Assembly (NCBI GenBank): GCA_013153515.1
Contig: JAADEI010000136.1
Span: 1 to 45,471 of the forward strand
Source of the DNA: Chlorobiota bacterium
GTDB taxonomy: Bacteria; Bacteroidota; Bacteroidia; JAADEI01
DNA: 45,471 nt
Reading direction: 5' to 3'
Positions within the stretch are counted from its first letter, which is position 1. Every line of letters begins with the position of its first letter. The notes under the pieces are model-generated. The model saw only the letters and a list, made by a program, of their open reading frames with translations, was not told the DNA's origin and ran no database searches. The translations under genes were made by a program, and so were the position numbers. Positions 9,689-18,555 of the stretch are shown piece by piece.

Positions 9689-10125
9689 GAAATTTTGGAC
9701 GTCATTCCCTCAAACTGAAAGAGGAGGAAGGCAAGAAATTTATCTGGGACCCTATTAGGAAAGGATGGTTTCCCGCCTTTCCAGAAGAGTTCGTAAGGCA
9801 ACAGGTCATTGCCACCCTGTTGGAAGACCTCAAAGTGCCCTCTATATATATAGCCCCTGAATGGAAGATTACTAAGGAATTAAGAGCGGACGTTGTGGTC
9901 TTTGGCATTGACCTCAAACCCAAATTGGTAGTGGAATGCAAAGCCCCCAACAAACCTATTAATCCCGCTACGTGGATCCAGATATTTGAATATGTTGAGA
10001 AATTAAAACCCCGATTCCTGTGGTTGACTAATGGACGCAACAACTGGATAGCCAGATTTGACGAAGAAACTAAGAATTGGCAACAGATTGCCACATTGCC
10101 CCATTGGGATGAATTGAAGCAATAG
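9685..10125 (+). CDS. Stand-alone type I restriction enzyme R N-terminal-like (HSDR_N family) protein
   Basis: PEEFVRQQVIATLLEDLKVPSIYIAPEW...RADVVVFGIDLKPKLVVECKAPNKPI; D...ExK nuclease-fold signature. Overlaps cysQ by 4 nt (ATGA). Confidence 0.8.
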   Translation: MRNFGRHSLKLKEEEGKKFIWDPIRKGWFPAFPEEFVRQQVIATLLEDLKVPSIYIAPEWKITKELRADVVVFGIDLKPKLVVECKAPNKPINPATWIQIFEYVEKLKPRFLWLTNGRNNWIARFDEETKNWQQIATLPHWDELKQ

Positions 10126-10180
10126 GTCTATCCATAATGTGGTTATTGCTTATCTTTGTGTTAAGCAAAATCATTGTGTT

Positions 10181-10873
10181 ATGAACAGAACGATCACCAA
10201 GATGATGATTATGGTAATAAGCGTGTTAGTTGGTTTTGTTGCAAATGCGCAGAATTTCCGTTTTGGTATTAATGGAGATGTTTTGCTATCATGGCTTGTT
10301 TCAGACGATGATGGAGTGGAAAGCAAGGGTATGGCTCCCGGCTTCTCTTATGGACTCTGGGCGGAATACTTTTTTGCTAGCAACTATGGGTTCACTAGTG
10401 GTTTGAGAGTTTCTCACATGGGCGGATTTATTACATATAACAACGATGGATTTTACATTCGCTTGAAAGAGGATACTGTTATTGCCCTGCCTGGGACAGG
10501 ACTTCGTTATTCGCTTCAATATGTGGAAATTCCCTTATCACTTAAGTTTAAAACAAATGAGATTGGATATTTCACTTATTTTGGACAATTCGGATTCATC
10601 TCAGGCATTCTTTGGCGGGCAAAAGCCCGAACAGATAATATCCCCGGATTTGAAGAATACAAGCGTATTTATGACATGAACTTTTTCAATGCCTCTCTAT
10701 TAGTTGGGCTTGGTTTGGAATATAATCTTGCCGGGAACACATCGCTATTGGTTAGGTTATCCTACGTGGGAGGCTTCACGGACATCACCAAACATAAGAG
10801 AATTCTTGAAGACAAGGATAATGCTGCTGTTAGGATAAATTCAGTGAGGCTAGCTATTGGCTTCTTATTCTAA
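10181..10873 (+). CDS. Outer membrane beta-barrel protein (PorT-like family)
   Basis: Signal peptide MNRTITKMMIMVISVLVGFVANAQ followed by amphipathic strands and C-terminal aromatic (RLAIGFLF). Confidence 0.8.
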   Translation: MNRTITKMMIMVISVLVGFVANAQNFRFGINGDVLLSWLVSDDDGVESKGMAPGFSYGLWAEYFFASNYGFTSGLRVSHMGGFITYNNDGFYIRLKEDTVIALPGTGLRYSLQYVEIPLSLKFKTNEIGYFTYFGQFGFISGILWRAKARTDNIPGFEEYKRIYDMNFFNASLLVGLGLEYNLAGNTSLLVRLSYVGGFTDITKHKRILEDKDNAAVRINSVRLAIGFLF

Positions 10874-12099
10874 CGCAATAGGGTATATCTTTCCCGAGAA
10901 AAGTTGAGATATATAAAGATCATCATAGAGAAGGATAGCATTTGTGAACCGCCATAACTAAACAAAGGCAAAGGAATGCCGATTACTGGAAGAAGTCCAA
11001 GAACCATTCCCAAGTTTATCAGAATGTGAATCAGGAAGAAGGCTGCTGTGATATGGGCATATATCTTAACCACTGATGATCTGTGTTTGGACACGTAGGT
11101 AATCATTCTCAGGATTAAGACTGCATAGAGAAGTATTAGCAATGTTCCGCCAATAAATCCTGTTTCTTCGGCAACTGCACAGAAGATAAAATCGGTTGTT
11201 TGTTCAGGAACAAATTTGAACGAAGTAAAAAATCCTTGTCCCAAGCCAGTGCCCGTTAATCCCCCATAAGCAATGGCGTTTTCCGCCTGAATAACGTTAT
11301 ATGCAGCCCCCCGTGGGTCTTTCTCCTGCCCCACAAGAACTTTTAATCGTTGTTGCTGGTATGGTTTCAAAACTTTGGTGAAAGCCCATTCCATAGAAAG
11401 GGTTATTAGTGTTGCAAGTGCGAAGACACCGATAATATATTTGATGTATTCCTTTTGTTTACGGAATACGAAGATCAACACTGACAGAACAACACCATAA
11501 AGGATTAAAAGAAACTTTATGTATCCTGCAATAACTGCAAGCAAAACAAGATATAGTGCTATTCCCGCTATGACGAGAACCCAAGGGAATCCGACGTATG
11601 TGAGGGCGAGTGGAACTGCGGAGAAAGTCATCGCTGAACCCCAATCCTTTTGAGCCAGAGCGAGGACAGCAGGCAATGCCGCCCACAAAGACCCTTTAAT
11701 AGCCGTTCCCACTGATGGCTTTCGCCTTGAGACCCAACGGGCAACCATTAGGGCAGTGGCAACCTTAGCCAATTCAACAGGTTGGAACCTAAAGCCCCCT
11801 ATCACTACCCATGCGTGGATGTTTCTAACGACTTGCCCTTGAACTATAGCGGCAATCATAAGCAATATAGCAAGAGCATAGAGCAAAGGCGAAAAAGATA
11901 AAATCAATTGACTATCCATCATTAAGATAACAAATCCTATTAGGAGGGATACTATTAGCCAAATAGCCTGTCTCTGCCACACCCCACTGGACTCCCCGCT
12001 GGACACATCTATGAAGTATAGGGTTAAGACACTCCAAATTGAGATAATCAGATATATAACTAAAACCCACCAATCCAGTTTCTGTCTGCTCACAACCAC
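10870..12099 (-). CDS. rodA: Rod shape-determining protein RodA
   Basis: SEDS family: LIFGAGGQ..-like GYGGLTGTGLGQGFFTSFKFVPEQTTDFIFCAVAEETGFIGG, NLGMVLGLLPVIGIPLPLFSYGGSQ. Confidence 0.95.
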   Translation of the reverse strand: MVVSRQKLDWWVLVIYLIISIWSVLTLYFIDVSSGESSGVWQRQAIWLIVSLLIGFVILMMDSQLILSFSPLLYALAILLMIAAIVQGQVVRNIHAWVVIGGFRFQPVELAKVATALMVARWVSRRKPSVGTAIKGSLWAALPAVLALAQKDWGSAMTFSAVPLALTYVGFPWVLVIAGIALYLVLLAVIAGYIKFLLILYGVVLSVLIFVFRKQKEYIKYIIGVFALATLITLSMEWAFTKVLKPYQQQRLKVLVGQEKDPRGAAYNVIQAENAIAYGGLTGTGLGQGFFTSFKFVPEQTTDFIFCAVAEETGFIGGTLLILLYAVLILRMITYVSKHRSSVVKIYAHITAAFFLIHILINLGMVLGLLPVIGIPLPLFSYGGSQMLSFSMMIFIYLNFSRERYTLLR

Positions 12100-13898
12100 T
12101 ATTGTTCGTATTTTATCGGTTGTTCAACTCTTTTCAATAGCCAGAGGCGAGATGAATCAATCTTCCGTTTGAGGTAGTATTCAACCACGAATGAAGCGAT
12201 TGGTGCTGCCCATCTGGAACCGAATCCGCCATTTTCAACCATAACGGCGACTGCTATGCGTGGCGAGTCCAGAGGAGCAAAGCCCACAAATAATGAGTGG
12301 TCTTCCCCGTGTGGGTTCTGTGCAGTGCCTGTCTTTCCCGCCCACTGGATGTGAGGGATTCTTGCTATTCGTGCCGTGCCTCGCTCAACGACCTTATTCA
12401 TGCCTTCTTTCACATGTTGTAAATCTTCCTGAGGAATGTCTATTTTTATTCTATCCCATTCTAATATGAAGGTGTCTATTTCTCGGACGAAATGAGGTTG
12501 AACGAACCATCCTCCGTTGGCAATTGTTGCCACATAAGCAGCAAGTTGGATAGGTGTAGCGAGCCATTCCCCCTGCCCAATAGCTAAGGAAATAATAGTT
12601 GTGGGTTTCCACCAGGTGCCATACATCCTGTCGTAATAGGAAGTGTCGGGCACTAACCCCGGTTTTTCACCTCTGATGTCAACACCTGTCTTTCTGCCAA
12701 AACCAAACTCATTAAGATATTTTTTCCACTCCATAAGAGCCTTTCTGTGTCCGTCTGAATATCTGGATAACGCTCTATAAAACACTTCACAATAAAAACT
12801 ATTACACGAGTGTTGGATTGCTTCTTTTGGTGTAGGCAAGAAATGACTGCCGTGGCACTTGACTGTCAGGGAACCTCTTACCCAAGCTCCCGGACAGAAC
12901 CAAGAGGTGTAGTGGTTTATAATCCCCATTTTCAATGCAAACAAGGTTTGAAGTGGTTTTATGGTTGAGCCGGGAGGATAAGCGGCAGATACTCCCCTGT
13001 TAAACAAAGGCTTATTAGGGTCATTAAGCAACTTACGATAATAAGAAGACCTATTACTATGCCAAAAGGAATCAAGAGAGAAGTCTGGCGAAGACACAAA
13101 CGCAAGAACTTCACCGGTGGCTGGCTCAATAGCAACTATCGCCCCTCGCTTTCCTTCCATAAGGGAAGAGGCGAAGGATTGCAAGTCAGGGTCAATTGTT
13201 GAGTGTAGGGATTTTCCGGGTTCAGGCGGGACATCATATTTCCCATTTGCGTATGAGCCACGTTCCCTGCCGAATGCGTCAACAAGCACATAGCGAATTC
13301 CTTTCCGTCCCCTCAGTTCCAATTCATAAAAATGTTCAAGCCCCGTTCTGCCTATGAAATCTCCCGGCATATAGAATGAATCCTTTTCAAGGTCTTCCTT
13401 AGACACTTCGGTCATATACCCCACGACATGAGCCAGATGGTTATTGTAATACTTGCGGATGAACCCTTTTCGGAAAGTGAATCCCGGAATCATAGATAAA
13501 TAGGTCTGTATTTTATGGAAACGGTCGGGATGGACTGCTGTGAGGATTGGTGATGCGACTATTTTGGAATACTGTCTTGCTTGTTTAAGGCGTTCTTTAA
13601 ACTCTTCAAGGCTCAGACCCAATAGGGAAGCGACGAATTGTGTGTCTTCTATCTCCAGTCGTGCTGGAATAACCATTATATCATATGCTGGCTCGTTAGC
13701 CACGAGAATCTTTCCATATCTATCATAAATCAAGCCTCTTGGTGGTTTAACGATTTTTTTCTCAACTATATATTGTTCTGCCCTTTCTTTTAATGCGGAA
13801 GAATAAAGTTGGATATATGCAAGCCTGAACCATAGAATTAAGAAGACAATGGCGGTGAATCCAACAAAAAACTTAGAATATCCTTCCAGTTTTTTCAT
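12099..13898 (-). CDS. mrdA: Penicillin-binding protein 2 (start trimmed to MKKLEGYSKFF)
   Basis: PBP dimerisation domain, GRTGLEHFYELELRGRKG, catalytic PPGSTIKP, HSCNSFY, GKTGTAQNPHG. Confidence 0.95.
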   Translation of the reverse strand: MKKLEGYSKFFVGFTAIVFLILWFRLAYIQLYSSALKERAEQYIVEKKIVKPPRGLIYDRYGKILVANEPAYDIMVIPARLEIEDTQFVASLLGLSLEEFKERLKQARQYSKIVASPILTAVHPDRFHKIQTYLSMIPGFTFRKGFIRKYYNNHLAHVVGYMTEVSKEDLEKDSFYMPGDFIGRTGLEHFYELELRGRKGIRYVLVDAFGRERGSYANGKYDVPPEPGKSLHSTIDPDLQSFASSLMEGKRGAIVAIEPATGEVLAFVSSPDFSLDSFWHSNRSSYYRKLLNDPNKPLFNRGVSAAYPPGSTIKPLQTLFALKMGIINHYTSWFCPGAWVRGSLTVKCHGSHFLPTPKEAIQHSCNSFYCEVFYRALSRYSDGHRKALMEWKKYLNEFGFGRKTGVDIRGEKPGLVPDTSYYDRMYGTWWKPTTIISLAIGQGEWLATPIQLAAYVATIANGGWFVQPHFVREIDTFILEWDRIKIDIPQEDLQHVKEGMNKVVERGTARIARIPHIQWAGKTGTAQNPHGEDHSLFVGFAPLDSPRIAVAVMVENGGFGSRWAAPIASFVVEYYLKRKIDSSRLWLLKRVEQPIKYEQ

Positions 13899-14431
13899 AC
13901 GAACACTGGCTTTAGGATGGCTATTGCAATAGCATTTATTCCGAAGGTGATGACGAAGAAGGAAAGGGCTGTGATGGGCATGACCCAAAGAACACTAATG
14001 GAAAGGGTTGAGATGACCATATATAGCAGAACATATAGTGCGGAAAGGATAAGAAGCCATAGCCACGCCATTGTCCTACGCCTCTTATCATAAAATGCTA
14101 AGAGTGGGAAAGGCATTTCACTAAAAACATCTGAACGTTCCACAACGGGAAAGAACAGGAAAGCCACAATTGGAATGACGGTAGATGTGGTAAAACTGAA
14201 AGAGGTGAAAAGGTCTACTGTTAAAGAAATAGCGAAAGAGAGTATTAAGGCAAGGGTTTTATTGCCAATGGCTGGAATAAGGAAAAGTATAGTTAACAAA
14301 AGGGTTGGTCTCATAAATGGAAGCGGCAATGGTGCAATGATTATTAATTCAAGGAATCCGATCAATAGGACAACCGAAGCGATTTTGAATAGGGTGGCTA
14401 CATCAACAACTTTTGTCTTAGGGAATCCCAT
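13895..14431 (-). CDS. mreD: Rod shape-determining protein MreD
   Basis: Small multi-TM protein between mreC and mrdA; 4-nt overlap with mrdA. Confidence 0.85.
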   Translation of the reverse strand: MGFPKTKVVDVATLFKIASVVLLIGFLELIIIAPLPLPFMRPTLLLTILFLIPAIGNKTLALILSFAISLTVDLFTSFSFTTSTVIPIVAFLFFPVVERSDVFSEMPFPLLAFYDKRRRTMAWLWLLILSALYVLLYMVISTLSISVLWVMPITALSFFVITFGINAIAIAILKPVFV

Positions 14432-15183
14432 TCCTCCTTATCTTGTGAGTTGAAGATAAAAACCCGTGTTAGTCTTCTCCACGACGTGAAAAGTTTGACT
14501 TTCGCTTTAATGAAACCAACCTCTTCCTCAGTTAGTTCAATCACTTCTCCCACGGTCCACATGGGTGGGAAGATGCCTGCTGCCCCAGAGGTGAACACGC
14601 TATCCCCTTCTTTGACAGGCAAATAAACAGGAACATCAATTAGGAATGCTACTTGTGGGTCTGGTGGTTCCCATATCATAGTAGCCCAATAGTTTCTGTT
14701 AATGAGCACTGAAACCCTAATGTCTCGGGATATTATTGGTTTCACTAAGGAATAATTTTCACTTACTGCACTGACGACGCCCACTATACCAACTGGTGCT
14801 ACTACCCCGGCAAACTTTTTTACTCCATCAACCTCCCCACGATTTATTATGATATATTTTTGCCTTCCCATTAGTTCCATAGAGACGACGTGAGCGGGAA
14901 TAAACACGCCGCTGATGTGTCTTCTCTCTATATACTCGGTGGTCTTATTCAGTGCCGATGCGGTCATATAGTGCATTTGGTCAAGGGTGTGGGTCAGATT
15001 GATATATTCCCGCACAGAGGATGACCATTGATTAAGAAATGCGACTAATTGAACGCGTGTGTTAAACCATGCACTTTTATGGACTGCATTTAGAGATGTG
15101 GAAAAGGCGAAAGCAATCAATTCAATTATGAGGAAAGTGATTAAGTAGTTATGCTTTTTGATAAAGGCGAGTAACCTCCTCAT
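14398..15183 (-). CDS. mreC: Rod shape-determining protein MreC
   Basis: Single N-terminal TM, then YIIINRGEVDGVKKFAGVVAPVGIVGVVSAVSENYSLVKPII. Confidence 0.93.
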   Translation of the reverse strand: MRRLLAFIKKHNYLITFLIIELIAFAFSTSLNAVHKSAWFNTRVQLVAFLNQWSSSVREYINLTHTLDQMHYMTASALNKTTEYIERRHISGVFIPAHVVSMELMGRQKYIIINRGEVDGVKKFAGVVAPVGIVGVVSAVSENYSLVKPIISRDIRVSVLINRNYWATMIWEPPDPQVAFLIDVPVYLPVKEGDSVFTSGAAGIFPPMWTVGEVIELTEEEVGFIKAKVKLFTSWRRLTRVFIFNSQDKEEWDSLRQKLLM

Positions 15184-16202
15184 ACAAACATGAACTCATA
15201 CTTGTTAAGGTCTTTCAGGACTTCGTTGGCACCGTAGACAACTGCGTATAATGGGTTTTCTGCCCGATGGACTTCCAAGCCTGTTAGCCTATGTATTTTC
15301 TTATCCAATCCTCTGAGTAGCGACCCTCCCCCTGTGATATGTATTCCATGTTTGTGCAGGTCTGCTGAAATGGCTGGTGGTGCTTGGGAAAGGGCTTTGA
15401 TGATAGCCTCTTCAAGAACTCTTAAAGAATTTTTGAGGGCTTCTGCCACTTCATGATGATGCAGAGTAACTTTTTTAGGGATTCCTTTGATTGAATCTCT
15501 GCCGACCACTTCCATTGGGTCTGGCGGATTCTCCAACTGTTCAATTGCCGCCCCTACTTTTTTCTTTATTTCTTCTGCGATTCGTTCGCCAATAATCAAG
15601 TTGTGTTTGTTTTTCATATAGTCAATGATTGCTTGGGTGAATTCGTCTCCTGCGACCCTGATGGATTGGTCAACAACGATGCCCTGATTGGAAATAATTG
15701 CGATGTCTGTTGTTCCGCCTCCAATATCAATTATCATGTGTCCTTCTGGCTGTGTAACGTCAATGCCCATCCCTATCGCTGCTGCCATGGGTTGATAGAT
15801 GAGATATACTTCTCTGGCTCCTGCCTGCTCGGCTGATTCACGCACCGCCCTCTTCTCAACTTCTGTTATGTTTGAAGGGATAGAAATAACCATTTGCCAT
15901 GAACTCCCCATTATTTTTTGGACTACATTATTAGGCGGAATCATTTTTATAAACCTGCGAATCATTTCCTGGGCGGCTGTGAAATCTGCGATGACGCCAT
16001 CCCTCAGTGGCCTAATAGTCTTAATGTTTTCGTGGGTTTTCTCGTGCATAAGAAGTGCCTTGTCCCCAACTGCTATGACCTCCTCTGTCCGTCTGTCAAT
16101 AGCCACTATGGAAGGTTGCTCAACGACAACCTTATCATCTTCCATAATGACTGTGTTAGCAGTGCCTAAGTCAACTGCAATTTTTCTTTTTACTATGCCC
16201 AT
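15180..16202 (-). CDS. mreB: Rod shape-determining protein MreB (actin family)
   Basis: VDLGTANTVI, MIIDIGGGTTDIAIIS, GIHITGGGSLLRGLD. Confidence 0.96.
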   Translation of the reverse strand: MGIVKRKIAVDLGTANTVIMEDDKVVVEQPSIVAIDRRTEEVIAVGDKALLMHEKTHENIKTIRPLRDGVIADFTAAQEMIRRFIKMIPPNNVVQKIMGSSWQMVISIPSNITEVEKRAVRESAEQAGAREVYLIYQPMAAAIGMGIDVTQPEGHMIIDIGGGTTDIAIISNQGIVVDQSIRVAGDEFTQAIIDYMKNKHNLIIGERIAEEIKKKVGAAIEQLENPPDPMEVVGRDSIKGIPKKVTLHHHEVAEALKNSLRVLEEAIIKALSQAPPAISADLHKHGIHITGGGSLLRGLDKKIHRLTGLEVHRAENPLYAVVYGANEVLKDLNKYEFMFV

Positions 16203-16225
16203 CTTTCTCCATTCCTTATTACACT

Positions 16226-17737
16226 TTACAAATGTTTAAAATGTCTGGTTCCCGTAATGCCCATTTTAATGTTAAGTTGTTGTGCTTTTTCAAAAACTTG
16301 CTTATCGTTTCTTGATCCTCCCGGTTGAATAATAACTGTTATTCCGTGTTTATGGGCTTCTTCCACGCTGTCAGGGAAAGGGAAGAAGGCATCTGAAGCA
16401 AGCACCGACCCGCTCAAACCAAAACCGAATTTTTTTGCGTTTGCTATGGCATGCTGAACTGCTCTGACCCTTGAAGGTTGCCCCACCCCCGCACCTATTA
16501 ATTGTCTGTTTTTGGCTATGGCTATAGCATTAGATTTCAAATGTTTAACAACTCTCCAAGCAAACAAAGCATCTTCAATCTGGCTCTGTAACGGTTCTCC
16601 GCCTATCCATTCTATTTCGCCATCAACTATGATATTATCATTTTGTTGGATCAACAAGCCATCTCCCCAAGAAAGAATAATGTTCTCTTCGTCAAACTCT
16701 TCAATGTTATATTTCACAACGATGCGTTGTTTCTTCAATTTGGACAACAAGTCTTCATTAATATCTGGCACAAGCAATATCTCAAAAAACTTATCAGACA
16801 AAAATTCTATAACTCCTTCTGTTGCCTCTGAATTAAGGATAATTATTCCTCCGAATGCTGATTCCGGGTCTGATGCCCAAGCCATCTCAAGGGCTTGTTC
16901 AGGCGTGTCGGCAATAGCGACGCCACAGGGATTAGTGTGCTTGAATATAGCACAGGTAACCTTTTCAGGAAAATCTTTGATAAGTGTTAAGGCAGCCCTA
17001 ACATCAAGCAAGTTATTATAAGATAGTTCTTTCCCTTGCAATTGGGTAATAGGCAATGACTCATTTATTGCAAGCCATCCCTGTTGATGCGGGTTCTCAC
17101 CATATCTCAGTTTCCTAACTTGTTTTGCACCGAAAGTTACTGGTTCTGGAATTTCGTCCCCTTCCCATAGATATTTAGCAATTTGCATATCATAAAAGGA
17201 CGAAAAGTAAAACGTTTTTGCTGCCATGCGTTTCCGTTCCTCAAAAGAAACGACTCCATTGCGTTTGACAAGCACATCTTGAACAAGCCAGTCCCAATAC
17301 TTCCTATCTGGAACAACAAGGACATATTTAAAATTCTTTGCCGCTGCCCTGATTAACGCAGAGCCCCCAATGTCAATTAATTCAACTGCTTCGTCCAAAT
17401 CTGGCTTTTCCCCGAAGGGATACAAGTCCACTACTACAAGGTCAAATAGCACAAGTCCATATTCCTGAATTTCCTGTTCATCCGTCTCTCTCCGTGCTAA
17501 GATTCCACCGAACACTTTGGGATGCAGAGTCTTAACCCTGCCATCAAGCATCTGGTTAAGGTCAGTGAGCGACTCCAAGGGAACCGTGTTTATTCCCTGA
17601 CTTGATAGGAACTTGTGTGTTCCGCCACTGGCATAAATAGTTATATCGTTGTTTTGCAATGCCTTAGCCAGTTCCACCAGTTGGTCATCTTTGTGATATG
17701 CTGAAACTAAGGCTGTCTTTATTTTTATTTCCTGCAT
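16226..17737 (-). CDS. purH: Bifunctional AICAR formyltransferase/IMP cyclohydrolase
   Basis: YASGGTHKFLSSQGI, LDGRVKTLHPKVFGGILARR, LRYGENPHQ, FKHTNPCGVA, DAFFPFPDSVEEAHKHGITVIIQPGGSRND. Confidence 0.96.
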   Translation of the reverse strand: MQEIKIKTALVSAYHKDDQLVELAKALQNNDITIYASGGTHKFLSSQGINTVPLESLTDLNQMLDGRVKTLHPKVFGGILARRETDEQEIQEYGLVLFDLVVVDLYPFGEKPDLDEAVELIDIGGSALIRAAAKNFKYVLVVPDRKYWDWLVQDVLVKRNGVVSFEERKRMAAKTFYFSSFYDMQIAKYLWEGDEIPEPVTFGAKQVRKLRYGENPHQQGWLAINESLPITQLQGKELSYNNLLDVRAALTLIKDFPEKVTCAIFKHTNPCGVAIADTPEQALEMAWASDPESAFGGIIILNSEATEGVIEFLSDKFFEILLVPDINEDLLSKLKKQRIVVKYNIEEFDEENIILSWGDGLLIQQNDNIIVDGEIEWIGGEPLQSQIEDALFAWRVVKHLKSNAIAIAKNRQLIGAGVGQPSRVRAVQHAIANAKKFGFGLSGSVLASDAFFPFPDSVEEAHKHGITVIIQPGGSRNDKQVFEKAQQLNIKMGITGTRHFKHL

Positions 17738-17743
17738 GAACGG

Positions 17744-18541
17744 TCAATTTGATTTTGAAAATGGGACAGGGAAATTTTTTTCAATTTCTTCAAAAGAAGT
17801 GATTACCTCTGGCTTGCCTTTCCGAACGATTACCATGTGTTCATAATGAGCAGAAGGGCTTTTGTCTGCGGAAATGATAGTCCACCTGTCGGGCAACACC
17901 CTCACTGCCCGTGTCCCTGCATTAACCATTGGTTCAATGGCTATGACAAGTCCTTCTTTAAGTGTTTTGCCGTGTCCACGCCTGCCGTAGTTAGGCACTT
18001 GCGGGTCTTCGTGTAAAGATTTTCCAACGCCATGCCCTACTAAATCTCTCACAACATAAAACCCCTTCTCTCTTTCCACAAAATCTTCTATTGCGAAACC
18101 AATGTCGCCTATTCTGTTTCCTGACACTGCGTTTGAAATTCCCCTTTGCAGGGCTTCATAAGTGGTTTGGGCAACTGCCAACTTCAATGGGTCAACATTT
18201 TCTCCGACAATAAATGTATATGCACAATCTCCTACGAAACCGTTTAGAATAACTCCTACGTCAACAGATACAAGCATATTTTCTTTTATCACTTTATTAC
18301 GTGTAGGGATTCCGTGCACCACTTCGTGGTCAAGGGAAAGGCAGATGGAAGCGGGAAAACCTTTATATCCCTTAAATGCAGGGATTGCTCCGTGATCGGT
18401 TATGAACTCAAATGCTGCTTTGTCCAATTGGTCTCCTGTGATGCCGGGTTTTATTAACTGAGCGAGATGAGCAAGTGTCTTAGATACTAATTTAGCCGCT
18501 TCCTTAATCCCCTGTTCCTCCTCTGGGCTTTTAATTATCAT
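17744..18541 (-). CDS. map: Type I methionyl aminopeptidase
   Basis: FPASICLSLDHEVVHGIP, VSVDVGVILNGFVGDCAYTF, GHGVGKSLHEDPQVPNYG, IEPMVNAG. Confidence 0.96.
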   Translation of the reverse strand: MIIKSPEEEQGIKEAAKLVSKTLAHLAQLIKPGITGDQLDKAAFEFITDHGAIPAFKGYKGFPASICLSLDHEVVHGIPTRNKVIKENMLVSVDVGVILNGFVGDCAYTFIVGENVDPLKLAVAQTTYEALQRGISNAVSGNRIGDIGFAIEDFVEREKGFYVVRDLVGHGVGKSLHEDPQVPNYGRRGHGKTLKEGLVIAIEPMVNAGTRAVRVLPDRWTIISADKSPSAHYEHMVIVRKGKPEVITSFEEIEKNFPVPFSKSN

Positions 18542-18555
18542 TTTTCCCCGTCTGG

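Noticed and set aside
9685-10125. Remnant of a type I restriction-modification system or defence island
   Set aside because: No hsdM, hsdS, helicase or mobile genes nearby; the single-domain protein looks complete and sits among housekeeping genes.
12099-13988. mrdA start at 13988
   Set aside because: The 30 extra residues (MGHAHHSPFLLRHHLRNKCYCNSHPKASVR) lie in the mreD coding region in another frame; ATG at 13898 with a 4-nt overlap to mreD is standard.
15799-16239. 146-aa plus-strand ORF antisense to mreB
   Set aside because: No recognisable domain or start context; explained by antisense reading of a conserved gene.
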